This document shows positions 16,008 to 24,834 of a stretch of 64,000 nt of DNA, piece after piece. A program made the translations under genes and the position numbers. Below the pieces are notes generated by a model. It was not told the DNA's origin and did not search any database. It saw only the letters and a program-made list of their open reading frames with translations. Where the stretch lies: the NCBI GenBank assembly GCA_016212795.1, contig JACRDT010000049.1:27945-91944 (forward strand), in the 5' to 3' direction. This stretch comes from Elusimicrobiota bacterium. GTDB lineage: Bacteria > Elusimicrobiota > Elusimicrobia > UBA1565 > UBA9628. The first letter of the stretch is position 1. The number at the start of each line of letters is the position of its first letter.

Positions 16008-18227
16008 TGTCTCCTGCAGGGCCCGGAGCTCCTCGTCGGCCATCCTGAGACGCACGGCCAGCGCCCTGGCCAGCCGAGCGAACAGCATCGCGCCCAGCTC
16101 CGGCCGCGAGCGGGACAGCTCGTCGAACTGCGCCCGGGACATGGCGTAGACCATGGTGGGGGAGATGGCCACGGCGTTGGCCGAGCGTTGGCCGCGGTCG
16201 AGGAAGGCCACCTCGCCGAAGAAGTCGGACCTGCCGAAGGTGGCGAGGTGGTGCATCTTGCGTCCCTCGAGGGGCAGGAGGATGCGGACCTGCCCCCTGC
16301 GGATGAAGTAGACCTGGTCGCCGGCGTCGCCGCGCGAGAAGATGGGCTGGCCGGTCTCGAAGGAGACCTCGCGCAGGATCGAGCGCATGGTCTGGCAGGC
16401 GTCCTCGTCGAGCTCGTGCATGATGCCGATCTCGGCGAGGTCCAGGGGGACCGGCGAGTGGGGCTGGAGCTTCCCGGCCTCCTCGAGCAGGCGGTTCTCC
16501 GCCCACTCGAGCCCTGAGTCCAACTCGTCGAAGATGCTCACGTAGCGCTGGGGCTTCACCAGGCCCACCTCGTTGAAATACCCCTCGAGGTCCGTCCCCG
16601 TGGGGAGGTTGTGGGGGAGGGAGCAGAGGATGAGCCGGCCGTCCTGCTCGTGCAGGCGGTCCTCGATCTGCTTGAGCATGTGGACGGCCGTGAAGTCCAC
16701 GCTCTGGACGTGCTTCATGTCGAGGATCACGAAGCGGCGCTTCTTGAGGTCCTTCTCCAGCTCGGCGAAGAGCTGGTCGGTCGTGCCGAAGAAGAGGCTG
16801 CCCTGGAGGTCGCAGACCACGATCTGGTGGGAGAGGCGCTGGAGGCTCTCGCGCTCCTCGGGAAGGCGGCGCTGCCGGGAGGAGATGTGGTTGCCGGTGA
16901 GCTTCCGGCGGATGACGGTGCCGTGCATGAGGTCCCGCATGAAGAGCAGGGTCGCCAGCGCGAGGCCCGCCCCGGCCGCGGCGATGAGGTCCACGCTGAC
17001 CGCCACCGCGATGACCGTGGCGCTGACGGTGAAATCGAAGATGGTGGAGCGCTTGCGCAGGAGCTTGAGGCTCTTGTGGTCGAACATGCGCCAGGCCACC
17101 ACGAGGAGGATGCCGGCGAGGGCGGGGACCGGGATCCAGGCCACCAAGGGCTTGGCGGCGAGGAACGCCAGCAGCGCGAAGGCGCCGGCCAGGACGCCGG
17201 AGAGGCGGGTCTTGGCGCCGGCGTTGACGTTGACCAGGGTGGGGCCCATGGTGCCGGCGCCGGGGGCCCCGCCCAGCAGGGCCGAGGCCAGGTTGCCCAT
17301 CCCCTGGCCCAGCAGGGTGCGGTTGGAGTCGTGCCGGGAGCGGGTCAAGGCGTCCACGACGACGCAGGTCTTGAGGGTGTCGACCGAAAGCAGGATCGAG
17401 AGCGTGGCCGCGGGCATGAGCAGGGCCTTGAGCTGGGCCGCGTCGACGCTGGCGACCGCGGCCCAGCGCCCGACGATGGCCGCCCAAGCGCCGCCTCCTT
17501 CGCCCGCGATGGACGGCAGCGCCCCGACCACGAGGGCGTTGCCCCGCAGTTCCTTCAGCTCGGGCCAGAAGAGGCTCGCGGTCCAGTAGGCCGCGAAGCC
17601 CCCTCCCAGGCCGAGGACCGGGCCCGGGACGGCCTTGATCGCCAGCGGCAAGACGGTCATGGAGAGGATGGCGGCCGCCCCGACGAGCAGGCCCGGCACG
17701 CTCCAACCGGCCGGCGAGGCCAGGCCCTGCCAGAGCCCCAGGCCTTTGGGGAGGGAGAGCAGCTTGGGCGCCTGGCTCAGGAAGATGAGGACCGCGACCC
17801 CGCTCATGTAGCCGGTCACGACCGGGTAGGGGATGTACTTGATGAGGCGGCCGCCCCCGATGACGCCGTAGAGCACCTGGAGGGCCGCGGCGAGGAGAGC
17901 GGTGACGGTGAGGAGGAACACCGCGGACTCGGGAGGCTGCGACGCGGCCAGGGCGGCGGCCAGCGCCCCCATGATGGCCGCGGCCGGGGCGCAGGGCGCC
18001 GACACCAGGCGCGGCGCTCCGCCCGGGAGCGAGGCGACGATGCCCAGGGCCGAGGCGCCGATGAGGCCCGCGAGCGCCCCCTGAGCCGCCCGCTCGGCGC
18101 CCAGGGGGCTGAAGATCGCCACGCCGAAGGCCAGCGCCTGCGGCAGGGCGACGAGCATGGCGGCCAGGCCGCCCCAGGCGTCGCCCATGCCGGAATCCTT
18201 CAGGGCCGTCCTGGTTTCCTGGGTCAT
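16005..18227 (-). CDS. SulP (SLC26-like) anion transporter with STAS and cyclic-nucleotide-binding domains
   Basis: The 740-residue product has a membrane domain of about 400 residues with the usual SulP helices, including GNLASALLGGAPGAGTMGPT. A STAS domain (ILDMKHVQSVDFTAVH) follows, then a cNMP-binding domain (about 600-720) with RGQVRILLP and SDFFGEVAFLDRG. Such proteins carry sulfate, bicarbonate or dicarboxylates; the substrate cannot be read here. The added cNMP domain suggests gating by a cyclic nucleotide. The ATG at 18227 is chosen because the upstream ATG at 18272 lies inside the -35 box of the predicted promoter. Confidence 0.88.
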   Translation of the reverse strand: MTQETRTALKDSGMGDAWGGLAAMLVALPQALAFGVAIFSPLGAERAAQGALAGLIGASALGIVASLPGGAPRLVSAPCAPAAAIMGALAAALAASQPPESAVFLLTVTALLAAALQVLYGVIGGGRLIKYIPYPVVTGYMSGVAVLIFLSQAPKLLSLPKGLGLWQGLASPAGWSVPGLLVGAAAILSMTVLPLAIKAVPGPVLGLGGGFAAYWTASLFWPELKELRGNALVVGALPSIAGEGGGAWAAIVGRWAAVASVDAAQLKALLMPAATLSILLSVDTLKTCVVVDALTRSRHDSNRTLLGQGMGNLASALLGGAPGAGTMGPTLVNVNAGAKTRLSGVLAGAFALLAFLAAKPLVAWIPVPALAGILLVVAWRMFDHKSLKLLRKRSTIFDFTVSATVIAVAVSVDLIAAAGAGLALATLLFMRDLMHGTVIRRKLTGNHISSRQRRLPEERESLQRLSHQIVVCDLQGSLFFGTTDQLFAELEKDLKKRRFVILDMKHVQSVDFTAVHMLKQIEDRLHEQDGRLILCSLPHNLPTGTDLEGYFNEVGLVKPQRYVSIFDELDSGLEWAENRLLEEAGKLQPHSPVPLDLAEIGIMHELDEDACQTMRSILREVSFETGQPIFSRGDAGDQVYFIRRGQVRILLPLEGRKMHHLATFGRSDFFGEVAFLDRGQRSANAVAISPTMVYAMSRAQFDELSRSRPELGAMLFARLARALAVRLRMADEELRALQET

Positions 18228-18242
18228 TCGGATGGGAATGAA

Positions 18243-18271
18243 ATGATAGAAACTGGGGCCCTCTTTGTCCA
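18243..18271 (-). promoter_or_regulatory. Promoter of the SulP gene
   Basis: TGGACA (18271-18266), a 17-base spacer and TATCAT (18248-18243) fit the sigma70 pattern. The leader to the ATG at 18227 would be about 9 nt. Confidence 0.6.
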
Positions 18272-18291
18272 TGCCCTTGAGGGGAAACTGC

Positions 18292-18297
18292 TATACT
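18292..18297 (+). promoter_or_regulatory. -10 box of tRNA-Pro
   Basis: TATACT ends 8 bases before the first tRNA base. A clear -35 box at 16-18 bases is not seen. Confidence 0.4.
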
Positions 18298-18305
18298 TGG
18301 TCCGT

Positions 18306-18378
18306 CGGGGCATAGCTCAATTGGCAGAGCGCGTGGTTTGGGACCACGAGGTTCTCGGTTCGACCCCGAGTGCCCCGA
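18306..18378 (+). tRNA. tRNA-Pro (anticodon TGG)
   Basis: A 73-base cloverleaf is complete: acceptor CGGGGCA/TGCCCCG, D stem GCTC/GAGC, anticodon stem CGTGG/CCACG with loop TTTGGGA (anticodon TGG), variable loop AGGTT, T stem CTCGG/CCGAG with loop TTCGACC, and discriminator A. The 3' CCA is not encoded. The first possible ATG of the next gene overlaps the discriminator base, so the two may share a transcript. Confidence 0.95.
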
Positions 18379-18398
18379 TGGCTCATCGTCGATCCTTC

Positions 18399-21300
18399 AT
18401 GTCGGCTCGAACCTTCATCGCCTTGCGGCCGAGACTGCGGGCCGGACCGTTGCGCGCGGCGGTCTTGGCCCTCCTCCTGGCGCCCTCGGCCGGGGCGGCG
18501 GAGATGGAGAACTCGATTCGCGGCAGCGCGCCGTCTCGGCCGGCTTCTGGGCCGGCGTTGCCGGCCGAGACGCCGGGCGAGCCGTGGTGGGACGCGCGGT
18601 GGCCCTACCGGATGCGCTTCTCCGTGGACGGGGAGGGGCTCACGGACTCCCTGGCGGAGTTCCCCGTCCTCGTCCAGCTCTCCTCCGCGACGCCCGCGCT
18701 CGGCCGCCTGCGCGAGGACGGCGGCGACATCAGGTTCGTGGCGGCCGACGGCAGGACCGAGCTCGATTTCGAGGTCGAACGCGTCTCCCGGCGCGAGGCG
18801 GCGAACTCGATTCGCGGCAGCGCGCCGTCTCGGCCGGCTTCTGGGCCGGCGTTGCCGGCCGAGGCGGCGGTCTGGGTGAGCTTCCCCCGGCTGATGCCGG
18901 GCGACGGGGCCAACGAGTTCTTCCTCTACTACGGCAACCCCGAGGCGCGCCTCGAGGGCCGCGGCCGCAACCCGGAGCGGGTTTGGAACCGGTACAACGC
19001 CGTCTTCCACTTCTCCGAGTTCGGGGGGGTCACCTTCGATTCCACCGGCCGCGGCAACGACCTGAAGGTGGAGGCGTTCGCCGGGGAGGAAGGGAAAGGG
19101 CGCGGGACCGCGCCGAGCCTCGCGGATTTCGTGACGCCCTTGGCCGACGGCGCCGTGGGGGGGGCCATCAGGTTCACCGGCAAGGACTGCTTCGCCGTGC
19201 CGTCGGCCGGGGTTGCGCGCGGGATGGGGGAGCGGGGGACGATCGAGCTCATGGCGCGGCCCGCGGCGCAGGGGCCCGAACAGGGGGTGATCTTCGCGGC
19301 GCAGTCCGACGACGACAAGCGGGGCCTGCGCCTGGGCCTGCAGGCCGCCGGCTTCGCCATGGACACGGTCCATGAGGGCGCCTGGTCGGGTCTTCTCGCC
19401 TCGCCGGGCCTGACGCGCAACCTGCGCGGCGCGTGGCACAGCGTCTCGGCGTTGGCGGCGGTGGCCGGGAAGGCGCGCCGGATCGTGGTGGACGGCCGGG
19501 AGTCCGTGCTGGACAGGCGCCTCATGGGGAGGATGGGGTTCGACAAGATGCGCCTGGGCAACGGGTTCTTCCTGAAGGACCGCGCGCAGTTCGTCGGGGA
19601 CATCGACGAGCTGCGGTTCTCCTCTTCCACGCTGTCGCCGGAGTGGCTGCGGGCCTCGGGGCGCAACCTGTCGGGGCCGGGGAGGTTCGTCGCGGCCGGC
19701 AGGGAGCAGGCCCTGGGCGAGCCGGCGCCCGCGCCGTCGGCGTTCCACCTGGACTCGCCGCCGAGCGGGAGCGTCTGCGTCCGACGCGCGTCGCCGGTGC
19801 TGCGTTGGGGGCCGTCCGCCGGGGCCCTCTCCTACCGGGTCGTCATGTCGAAGCGGGCCGACCTGTCGAGCCCGGTCTGGACGCCGAGGGTCGCCGGGCG
19901 GCAGGTGCCGGTCCACGGCTTCGAGCTCGACCCGGGCACGACCTGGTATTGGACGGTCTTCGCACTCGGTCCAGGCGGCGAGACCCGGGCGGCCGAGACG
20001 GCCTCGCTGCGGGTCTATGACTGGGAAGACGCGCAGGCGCGGCCGCCCTCCCTGGCCGTCCGGCCGGTCTTCGAGCGGATGCCCGGGGCGTCGCTGCGCC
20101 TGGGCGGGGTGGTGGGCGAACGGGTGGCGGCCAACCTCGAGCGCTGGCTCCTCGCGGCGCCCGGCCGCAACCCCGCGATGCTGCAGATGCTGCGGGACCG
20201 CGACCGCCATCCTCCGCGGGAGCTCGTGTCGTGGGCCGGGGAGTTCGTGGGGAAGTACCTGGTGTCGGCCGTCAAGGGCTATCGGCTGACGGGCGACGCC
20301 CGCCTGGGCAAGCTGCTCGAGGGGCTCTTCGCCGAGCTGCTCGAGGCCCAGGCCTCCGACGGCTACCTGGGTCCCTTCCCCAAGGGGGAGCGGCTCGTCG
20401 GGGCCAACTGGGACGTCTGGGGCCACAGCCACGTCCTGCTGGCCCTCCTCGAGTACCACGGGCTGACGGGCCGCCAGGAGCATCTCGACGCCGCCAGCCG
20501 GGCGGCGGACCTCCTCTTCGAGACGTTCCGGGACGACCCGGGCCTGATGACGAGCGACTACGGCAGGGGGCAGATGAACACGGCCGTGATCTACCCGCTG
20601 CTCCGGCTCTACGAACTGACGGGACGGGCAAGGTACCTGGAACTGGCCGAACGCATCACGCGGGCCTGGGACGAGCCGGGCGGGGCTGGGTTCCTGCGCG
20701 GCGCCCGGGACCGGGTCAGCCCGTCGAAGTTCCCCGCGAGGCGCTGGGAGAGCCTGCACGGGTTCCAGGGCATCGGCGAGCTCTACCTGATCCGGGGCAA
20801 GAAGACGCTGCTCGACGCCTTCAATCACATCTGGCGGGGGCTGGCCGCGGGGGACCGCCACAACACGGGGGCCTTGACGACGGACGAGGAGTTCGTGGGG
20901 AGCCCCTACGGCCCCGGGACGATCGAGACGTGCGGCACCGCGGGCTGGATCGCGCTCACGGTCGACCGCAATCTCCTCTCGGGCGACTCACGCGCGGCCG
21001 ACGAGCTGGAATGGAGCACGCTCAACGCGGCGTTGGGCAGCCAGGACCCGGAGGGGGGGCATTGGACCTTCGACACGCCCATGGACGGGGTCAAGAAATA
21101 CGGCCAGGGGCTCGCCTGGCAGGCCCCGGACGGCGGGCCGGACCTGAACTGCTGCGCCGTCCACGGCCCGCGGAGCATCGGGGCGATCGCCGACTGGGCG
21201 CTCCTGCGGGACGGCCGCCGGGGCGTCGTCGTGAACTACTACGGCCCCTCCGAGGCGACGGTGCCGGTCGAAGGCGTCGGGACGCTGCGGCTGAGGCAGG

Positions 21301-22094
21301 AGACCCGCTACCCGCTGGACGGGCGCGTGAGGCTGCGCGTCTCCCCGCCCCGGCCCGCGCGCCTGCCGGTCAAGCTCCGCATCCCCCGATGGTCCCGGCG
21401 GACGAAGGTGTCGGTCAACGGCGCGGCTGCCGGGCCGGCGTCGCCCGGGACCTACCTGGAGCTCGACCGGCAGTGGCGGGAGGGCGACGTGGTCGACGTC
21501 GAGTTCGATTTCAGCCTCCGCCACCTGTCGGGAAGGCGCGAGGTCGCCGGGAAGGCCTCGGTCTTCCGGGGGCCGCTCCTGCTCGCCTACGACCAGCGAT
21601 TCAACAGCCTCGCCCCCGAGGAACTGCCGGCCCTCGACATGAAGGCCTTGGAGGAGCGGCCTGCCAAGACGAACCTGACGCCGGCCCCCTGGTTGTTGGT
21701 GTCCGTGAAGGGCGTGGACGGCCGCGAGGTCGTGCTCTGCGATTTCGCGAGCGCGGGCACGGCGGGCAACGTCTACAACACCTGGCTGCCGGCCGTTCGG
21801 ACCTCGCCCCCGGAATTCTGGCTGCAGGCGCCCTACCCGGGGGACCGTATCAAGCGCGGCAAGGCTCCCTTCAGGTGGTCGCCGGCCGAGGGCGCCAAGC
21901 GCTACGAGATCGCGGTCTCCAGCAGGCCCGACACGCGCGGCCCGGCGTGGCGCGGGGGCGGGAGCGTCAGCGAACAACCCCGGTTGAAGATGGACCTCGC
22001 GCCCGGGCGGTGGTTCTGGACCGTGTACGCCGAGAACGACGACGGCCGGGTCGAGGCTTCCAACGGCCCATCGCCGTTCATCATCGAGCCATGA
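18399..22094 (+). CDS. Secreted multidomain GH127 beta-L-arabinofuranosidase-like glycosidase
   Basis: The 1,231-residue product starts with a signal peptide. Order of domains: DUF2341-like (about 45-165), ConA/LamG-like (about 200-420), FnIII-like (about 445-520), GH127/DUF1680 catalytic domain (about 545-1130) and a second FnIII-like domain (about 1134-1230). The GH127 zinc site is complete: Glu843 and Cys845 in ETCG, and Cys918-Cys919 in NCCAVHGPR. Two exact copies of a 61-bp repeat are embedded in frame near the N-terminus. It should act on plant-type or glycoprotein arabinosides outside the cytoplasm. It overlaps the next gene as ATGA. The ATG at 18378 is an alternative start but overlaps the tRNA. 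Confidence 0.82.
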   Translation: MSARTFIALRPRLRAGPLRAAVLALLLAPSAGAAEMENSIRGSAPSRPASGPALPAETPGEPWWDARWPYRMRFSVDGEGLTDSLAEFPVLVQLSSATPALGRLREDGGDIRFVAADGRTELDFEVERVSRREAANSIRGSAPSRPASGPALPAEAAVWVSFPRLMPGDGANEFFLYYGNPEARLEGRGRNPERVWNRYNAVFHFSEFGGVTFDSTGRGNDLKVEAFAGEEGKGRGTAPSLADFVTPLADGAVGGAIRFTGKDCFAVPSAGVARGMGERGTIELMARPAAQGPEQGVIFAAQSDDDKRGLRLGLQAAGFAMDTVHEGAWSGLLASPGLTRNLRGAWHSVSALAAVAGKARRIVVDGRESVLDRRLMGRMGFDKMRLGNGFFLKDRAQFVGDIDELRFSSSTLSPEWLRASGRNLSGPGRFVAAGREQALGEPAPAPSAFHLDSPPSGSVCVRRASPVLRWGPSAGALSYRVVMSKRADLSSPVWTPRVAGRQVPVHGFELDPGTTWYWTVFALGPGGETRAAETASLRVYDWEDAQARPPSLAVRPVFERMPGASLRLGGVVGERVAANLERWLLAAPGRNPAMLQMLRDRDRHPPRELVSWAGEFVGKYLVSAVKGYRLTGDARLGKLLEGLFAELLEAQASDGYLGPFPKGERLVGANWDVWGHSHVLLALLEYHGLTGRQEHLDAASRAADLLFETFRDDPGLMTSDYGRGQMNTAVIYPLLRLYELTGRARYLELAERITRAWDEPGGAGFLRGARDRVSPSKFPARRWESLHGFQGIGELYLIRGKKTLLDAFNHIWRGLAAGDRHNTGALTTDEEFVGSPYGPGTIETCGTAGWIALTVDRNLLSGDSRAADELEWSTLNAALGSQDPEGGHWTFDTPMDGVKKYGQGLAWQAPDGGPDLNCCAVHGPRSIGAIADWALLRDGRRGVVVNYYGPSEATVPVEGVGTLRLRQETRYPLDGRVRLRVSPPRPARLPVKLRIPRWSRRTKVSVNGAAAGPASPGTYLELDRQWREGDVVDVEFDFSLRHLSGRREVAGKASVFRGPLLLAYDQRFNSLAPEELPALDMKALEERPAKTNLTPAPWLLVSVKGVDGREVVLCDFASAGTAGNVYNTWLPAVRTSPPEFWLQAPYPGDRIKRGKAPFRWSPAEGAKRYEIAVSSRPDTRGPAWRGGGSVSEQPRLKMDLAPGRWFWTVYAENDDGRVEASNGPSPFIIEP
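18509..18569 (+). repeat. In-ORF repeat family F, copy 1
   Basis: This 61-bp unit is identical to 18803-18863. It encodes NSIRGSAPSRPASG plus PALPAE and contains a 10-bp inverted repeat CTCGGCCGGC/GCCGGCCGAG. It lies right after the signal peptide of the GH127 protein. Confidence 0.9.
18803..18863 (+). repeat. In-ORF repeat family F, copy 2
   Basis: This is the second exact 61-bp copy, in the same reading frame 294 bp downstream. It splits the DUF2341-like domain between VSRREAA and AVWVSFPR. Confidence 0.9.
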
Positions 22095-23023
22095 AAGGGA
22101 GGGCTCTTCTCGCGGTCTTCGCGGTCTGCCTCGGCGGGTGCGTCCACCGTCCCATGCTGGCCGCCCGGGCGCGCGACAAGGCGCTCGTCGAGAAGCTCGT
22201 CGAGGCGCTCCAGGGTTTCCACGGCGAGGCGGGGGTCTATGCCCGGCATCTGCGCACGGGCCAGACCGCTTACGTGGGGGCCGACGAGGTCTTCCCGACC
22301 GCCAGCCTCATCAAGGTCCCCATCATGGTCGCGCTCTTCGACTCGATCGAGCGCGGGGACGCGGGCTACGACGCGCCGCTGGTCTACTCCTCGAGCCGCG
22401 CCTATGCCGACGGCGACCTGCTCGCCTCCTTCATGGACGGGTCGAGCGTCACGGTGAGCCGGCTGGCGCACCTGATGGTCTCGCTCAGCGACAACTCGGC
22501 GGCCCTGTGGCTCCAGGACCTGGCCGGGGGCGGGGCGGGGGTCAACGGCTGGCTGGAGGGCCACGGGTTCGCGGCGACCCGGGTCAACTCGCGCACGCCC
22601 GGGCGGGAGGAGGCGCGGGAACGGTACGGGTGGGGCCAGACCACCCCGCGGGAGATCGCCGAGCTCCTGGCGATGATCCGCCAGGGCCGCGCCGTCAGCC
22701 CGGCGGCTGACGACCGGATGCTGCGCTCGCTGGCCGGGAGCTTCTGGGACGGGGAGGCCCTGTCGCAGATCCCGCCCTATGTCCACGCCGCCTCCAAGCA
22801 GGGGGGCGTGGACCGGGCGCGGTCCGAGGCGGCCCTGGTCAGCGGCCCTTCCGGGGGCTACGTCTTCGCCGTCCTGACCAAGGACCAGCAGGATGCCACC
22901 TGGGAGCACGGCAACGAGGGATTCGCGCTCATCCGGCGGGTCTCCCGCCTGCTGTGGGAGCACTTCGAGGGCCGGGCCTTCGAGCCTCCGCCCGGGGCCG
23001 AGAGATACTGGAAAAAACAGTAG
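22091..23023 (+). CDS. Class A beta-lactamase-like serine hydrolase lipoprotein
   Basis: The 310-residue protein has a lipobox ending LGGC (Cys17). Penicillin-recognising motifs are present in order: SLIK (SxxK, nucleophile Ser), SDN in SLSDNSA, and KQG in place of KTG. It could be a true beta-lactamase, a transpeptidase-like enzyme or an esterase; the altered third box keeps this open. It is translationally coupled (ATGA) to the GH127 gene, which is unusual for a resistance gene and suggests a role in cell-surface or substrate handling. Confidence 0.78.
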   Translation: MKGRALLAVFAVCLGGCVHRPMLAARARDKALVEKLVEALQGFHGEAGVYARHLRTGQTAYVGADEVFPTASLIKVPIMVALFDSIERGDAGYDAPLVYSSSRAYADGDLLASFMDGSSVTVSRLAHLMVSLSDNSAALWLQDLAGGGAGVNGWLEGHGFAATRVNSRTPGREEARERYGWGQTTPREIAELLAMIRQGRAVSPAADDRMLRSLAGSFWDGEALSQIPPYVHAASKQGGVDRARSEAALVSGPSGGYVFAVLTKDQQDATWEHGNEGFALIRRVSRLLWEHFEGRAFEPPPGAERYWKKQ

Positions 23024-23027
23024 GAGC

Positions 23028-24830
23028 TCAGACCCGGCGCGCCGCCGCGAGCTCGGCCAGCGTCGAGAGCAGGCGGTCGGTTGCGCCGCCGTCCAGGGAG
23101 CCCGCGAAGCGCTCGATGATGGCGGGATAGGGCTCGCGGATGGCCTTGAGGGCGTCCGCGGGGGACGCGACGACGTTCCGAACGGCCTCCTCGACCTCGC
23201 GTTTGGTGCGCAGCAGGGGGATGCCCGACCGGCCGTCGAACGGGGCGGGGGAGGTCGACCGGCAGAATTGGACGTTGATGACGGGCTTGCCCATCACCAG
23301 GGCCTCCATCAGCACGGTCGAATAGGCCCCGATCACGAGGTCGCACGCGGCGAGGCAGTCGTCGAGCGGCCTGTCCTTGACCACGGAGACGGCGGGGTGG
23401 CCCTTGAGCAGGCGCAGGTAGTAGGGGAGCGATTCGCAGGGGTGGAGCTTGAGGGTGATCTCGATGCCCTCCACCTTGGAGAGGGCTTCCATGAGGCTGA
23501 CGGCGTGGAGCTCGGTCGCAAGCTGCGAGTCGACCATGCTGGCCCACAGCTTGGAGGGGTGGGTGAGGACGAGGATGTTGAGCTTGGGCCCGCCGGGGGC
23601 CGCCGGGGCCTTGCCCGTCCTTGCCAGGCGGTCGAGGCCGGCGCTGCCGAGCGTGAGGACGGCGCTGTCTTGCAGCGAGCCCGTGCGCTCGAAGAGCTCG
23701 GCCTGCTCCGCTCCCCAGAGCACCCAATGGCTGGAGTTGGTGCGCCCGAACGGGAGGCGGTAGATCTCCGTCATGCCGTGCAGGAGGATCACGCACGGCG
23801 TCTTGTGCCGGCGGGCGATGTCCGATAGGAGGTGCTGCAGCGGCGGGTCGTCGAACGGCATCAGGACCACCGAGGGCGCCTCGGTACGCCAGAGCTCGTT
23901 GAGGCGGGAGCATGCCCACGCCAGGCCCTGGATGTCGGACTGGAAGAACCGGTCCAGCTGCGGCTCGAAGAGATGCCGGAGGGGGATCCCCTCCCAGGTG
24001 AAGACCGCCCGGCCTTCCGGGTCTTCCTTGGCGTCGGACCAGTCGCGCCGCATCGCGGCGAGGGCCTCCGCCATCGGCGGCGCCGGGGAGGGGGCGGTCC
24101 GGTGGTCCAGCACGATCTTCGCGCCGTTGAGCAGCAGCCTCGGCAGGTGCTTGCGGTGCGGGGTGTCGGCGACGAGGCACCGGAAGGGGAAGGCGGGGTC
24201 GCCCATCCGGGCGAAGACCGCGTCGAGGGAGTGGTAATAGGAGAGGAGGATCGTGGGGCGGTCGTCGGCGGCGGGGGCGAGGAGCCCGGCGAGCCGGTTG
24301 ATGGCGCGGCACGCCAGGAGCTTGGACCGGGGCATGGCGATGGGGGGGAGGGACCACACGGAGACGCTCGAGTCGCAAGACGGGCGGTGGACCCACTCGA
24401 TGCGGAAGGAACGCGCCTGGGCTTGCACGCTGGAGAGGATCTCCCGGTGGAGCATCGGCACCGAGGTGTCGCAGTAGACGACGTCGGGCTTGTGGAGGAG
24501 GCAGGCTTCCAGGAGAGCGACGAGGAACTTGTAGGCCGGCTGGACGCCGACCGCGTACAGGTACCACCGGTAGGCCTTGCCCAGGGAGACGCCCTCGAAC
24601 TCGGTGAAGTCCCGGCCCCCGCGCCGGTGCCACTCCAGGCAGGCGCGCTCGGCGCGCGCCACCGTCTCGTCGGCGCGCTCCTCGGGGAAGCAGTCCTCCC
24701 AGGGGACGGCGTCGGCGCCCAGGCCCCGGAGGGAGGAGAGGGCCTCCCAGTCGAAGCACAGGAAGCGCGCCCCCCGGGGGAGCGCGGCGCGCCGTCCGTC
24801 GGCCGGGCCCTTGGCGAGATAGAGGTCCAT
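23028..24830 (-). CDS. GT-B-like surface polysaccharide biosynthesis protein
   Basis: The 600-residue soluble protein has two Rossmann-like halves. The C-terminal half carries LKLHPCES and CDLVIGAYSTVLMEALVMGKPVI, the pattern of CDP-glycerol glycerophosphotransferases and capsule polysaccharide transferases that bind nucleotide-sugar phosphates. The exact reaction is unknown. The ATG at 24830 follows TAAGGGC. It starts 4 bases after the stop of the release-factor gene, so the two form an operon. Confidence 0.65.
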   Translation of the reverse strand: MDLYLAKGPADGRRAALPRGARFLCFDWEALSSLRGLGADAVPWEDCFPEERADETVARAERACLEWHRRGGRDFTEFEGVSLGKAYRWYLYAVGVQPAYKFLVALLEACLLHKPDVVYCDTSVPMLHREILSSVQAQARSFRIEWVHRPSCDSSVSVWSLPPIAMPRSKLLACRAINRLAGLLAPAADDRPTILLSYYHSLDAVFARMGDPAFPFRCLVADTPHRKHLPRLLLNGAKIVLDHRTAPSPAPPMAEALAAMRRDWSDAKEDPEGRAVFTWEGIPLRHLFEPQLDRFFQSDIQGLAWACSRLNELWRTEAPSVVLMPFDDPPLQHLLSDIARRHKTPCVILLHGMTEIYRLPFGRTNSSHWVLWGAEQAELFERTGSLQDSAVLTLGSAGLDRLARTGKAPAAPGGPKLNILVLTHPSKLWASMVDSQLATELHAVSLMEALSKVEGIEITLKLHPCESLPYYLRLLKGHPAVSVVKDRPLDDCLAACDLVIGAYSTVLMEALVMGKPVINVQFCRSTSPAPFDGRSGIPLLRTKREVEEAVRNVVASPADALKAIREPYPAIIERFAGSLDGGATDRLLSTLAELAAARRV

Positions 24831-24834
24831 GCCC

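Noticed and set aside
15875..16010. CRISPR-like pair of palindromes
   Set aside because: There are only two copies and they are inverted, not direct, with no spacers or cas genes. They are REP-like.
18306..18378. tRNA read as another isotype
   Set aside because: The loop TTTGGGA places TGG at positions 34-36, which is proline; no alternative fold pairs as well.
16611..18398. Upstream extension of the GH127 frame through the SulP gene and the tRNA
   Set aside because: The extension is antisense to SulP and would translate through tRNA-Pro. The signal peptide begins only after the tRNA.
22091..23023. Confident beta-lactamase resistance gene
   Set aside because: SxxK and SDN are present, but the KTG box reads KQG and the context is a glycosidase operon, so antibiotic hydrolysis is not claimed.
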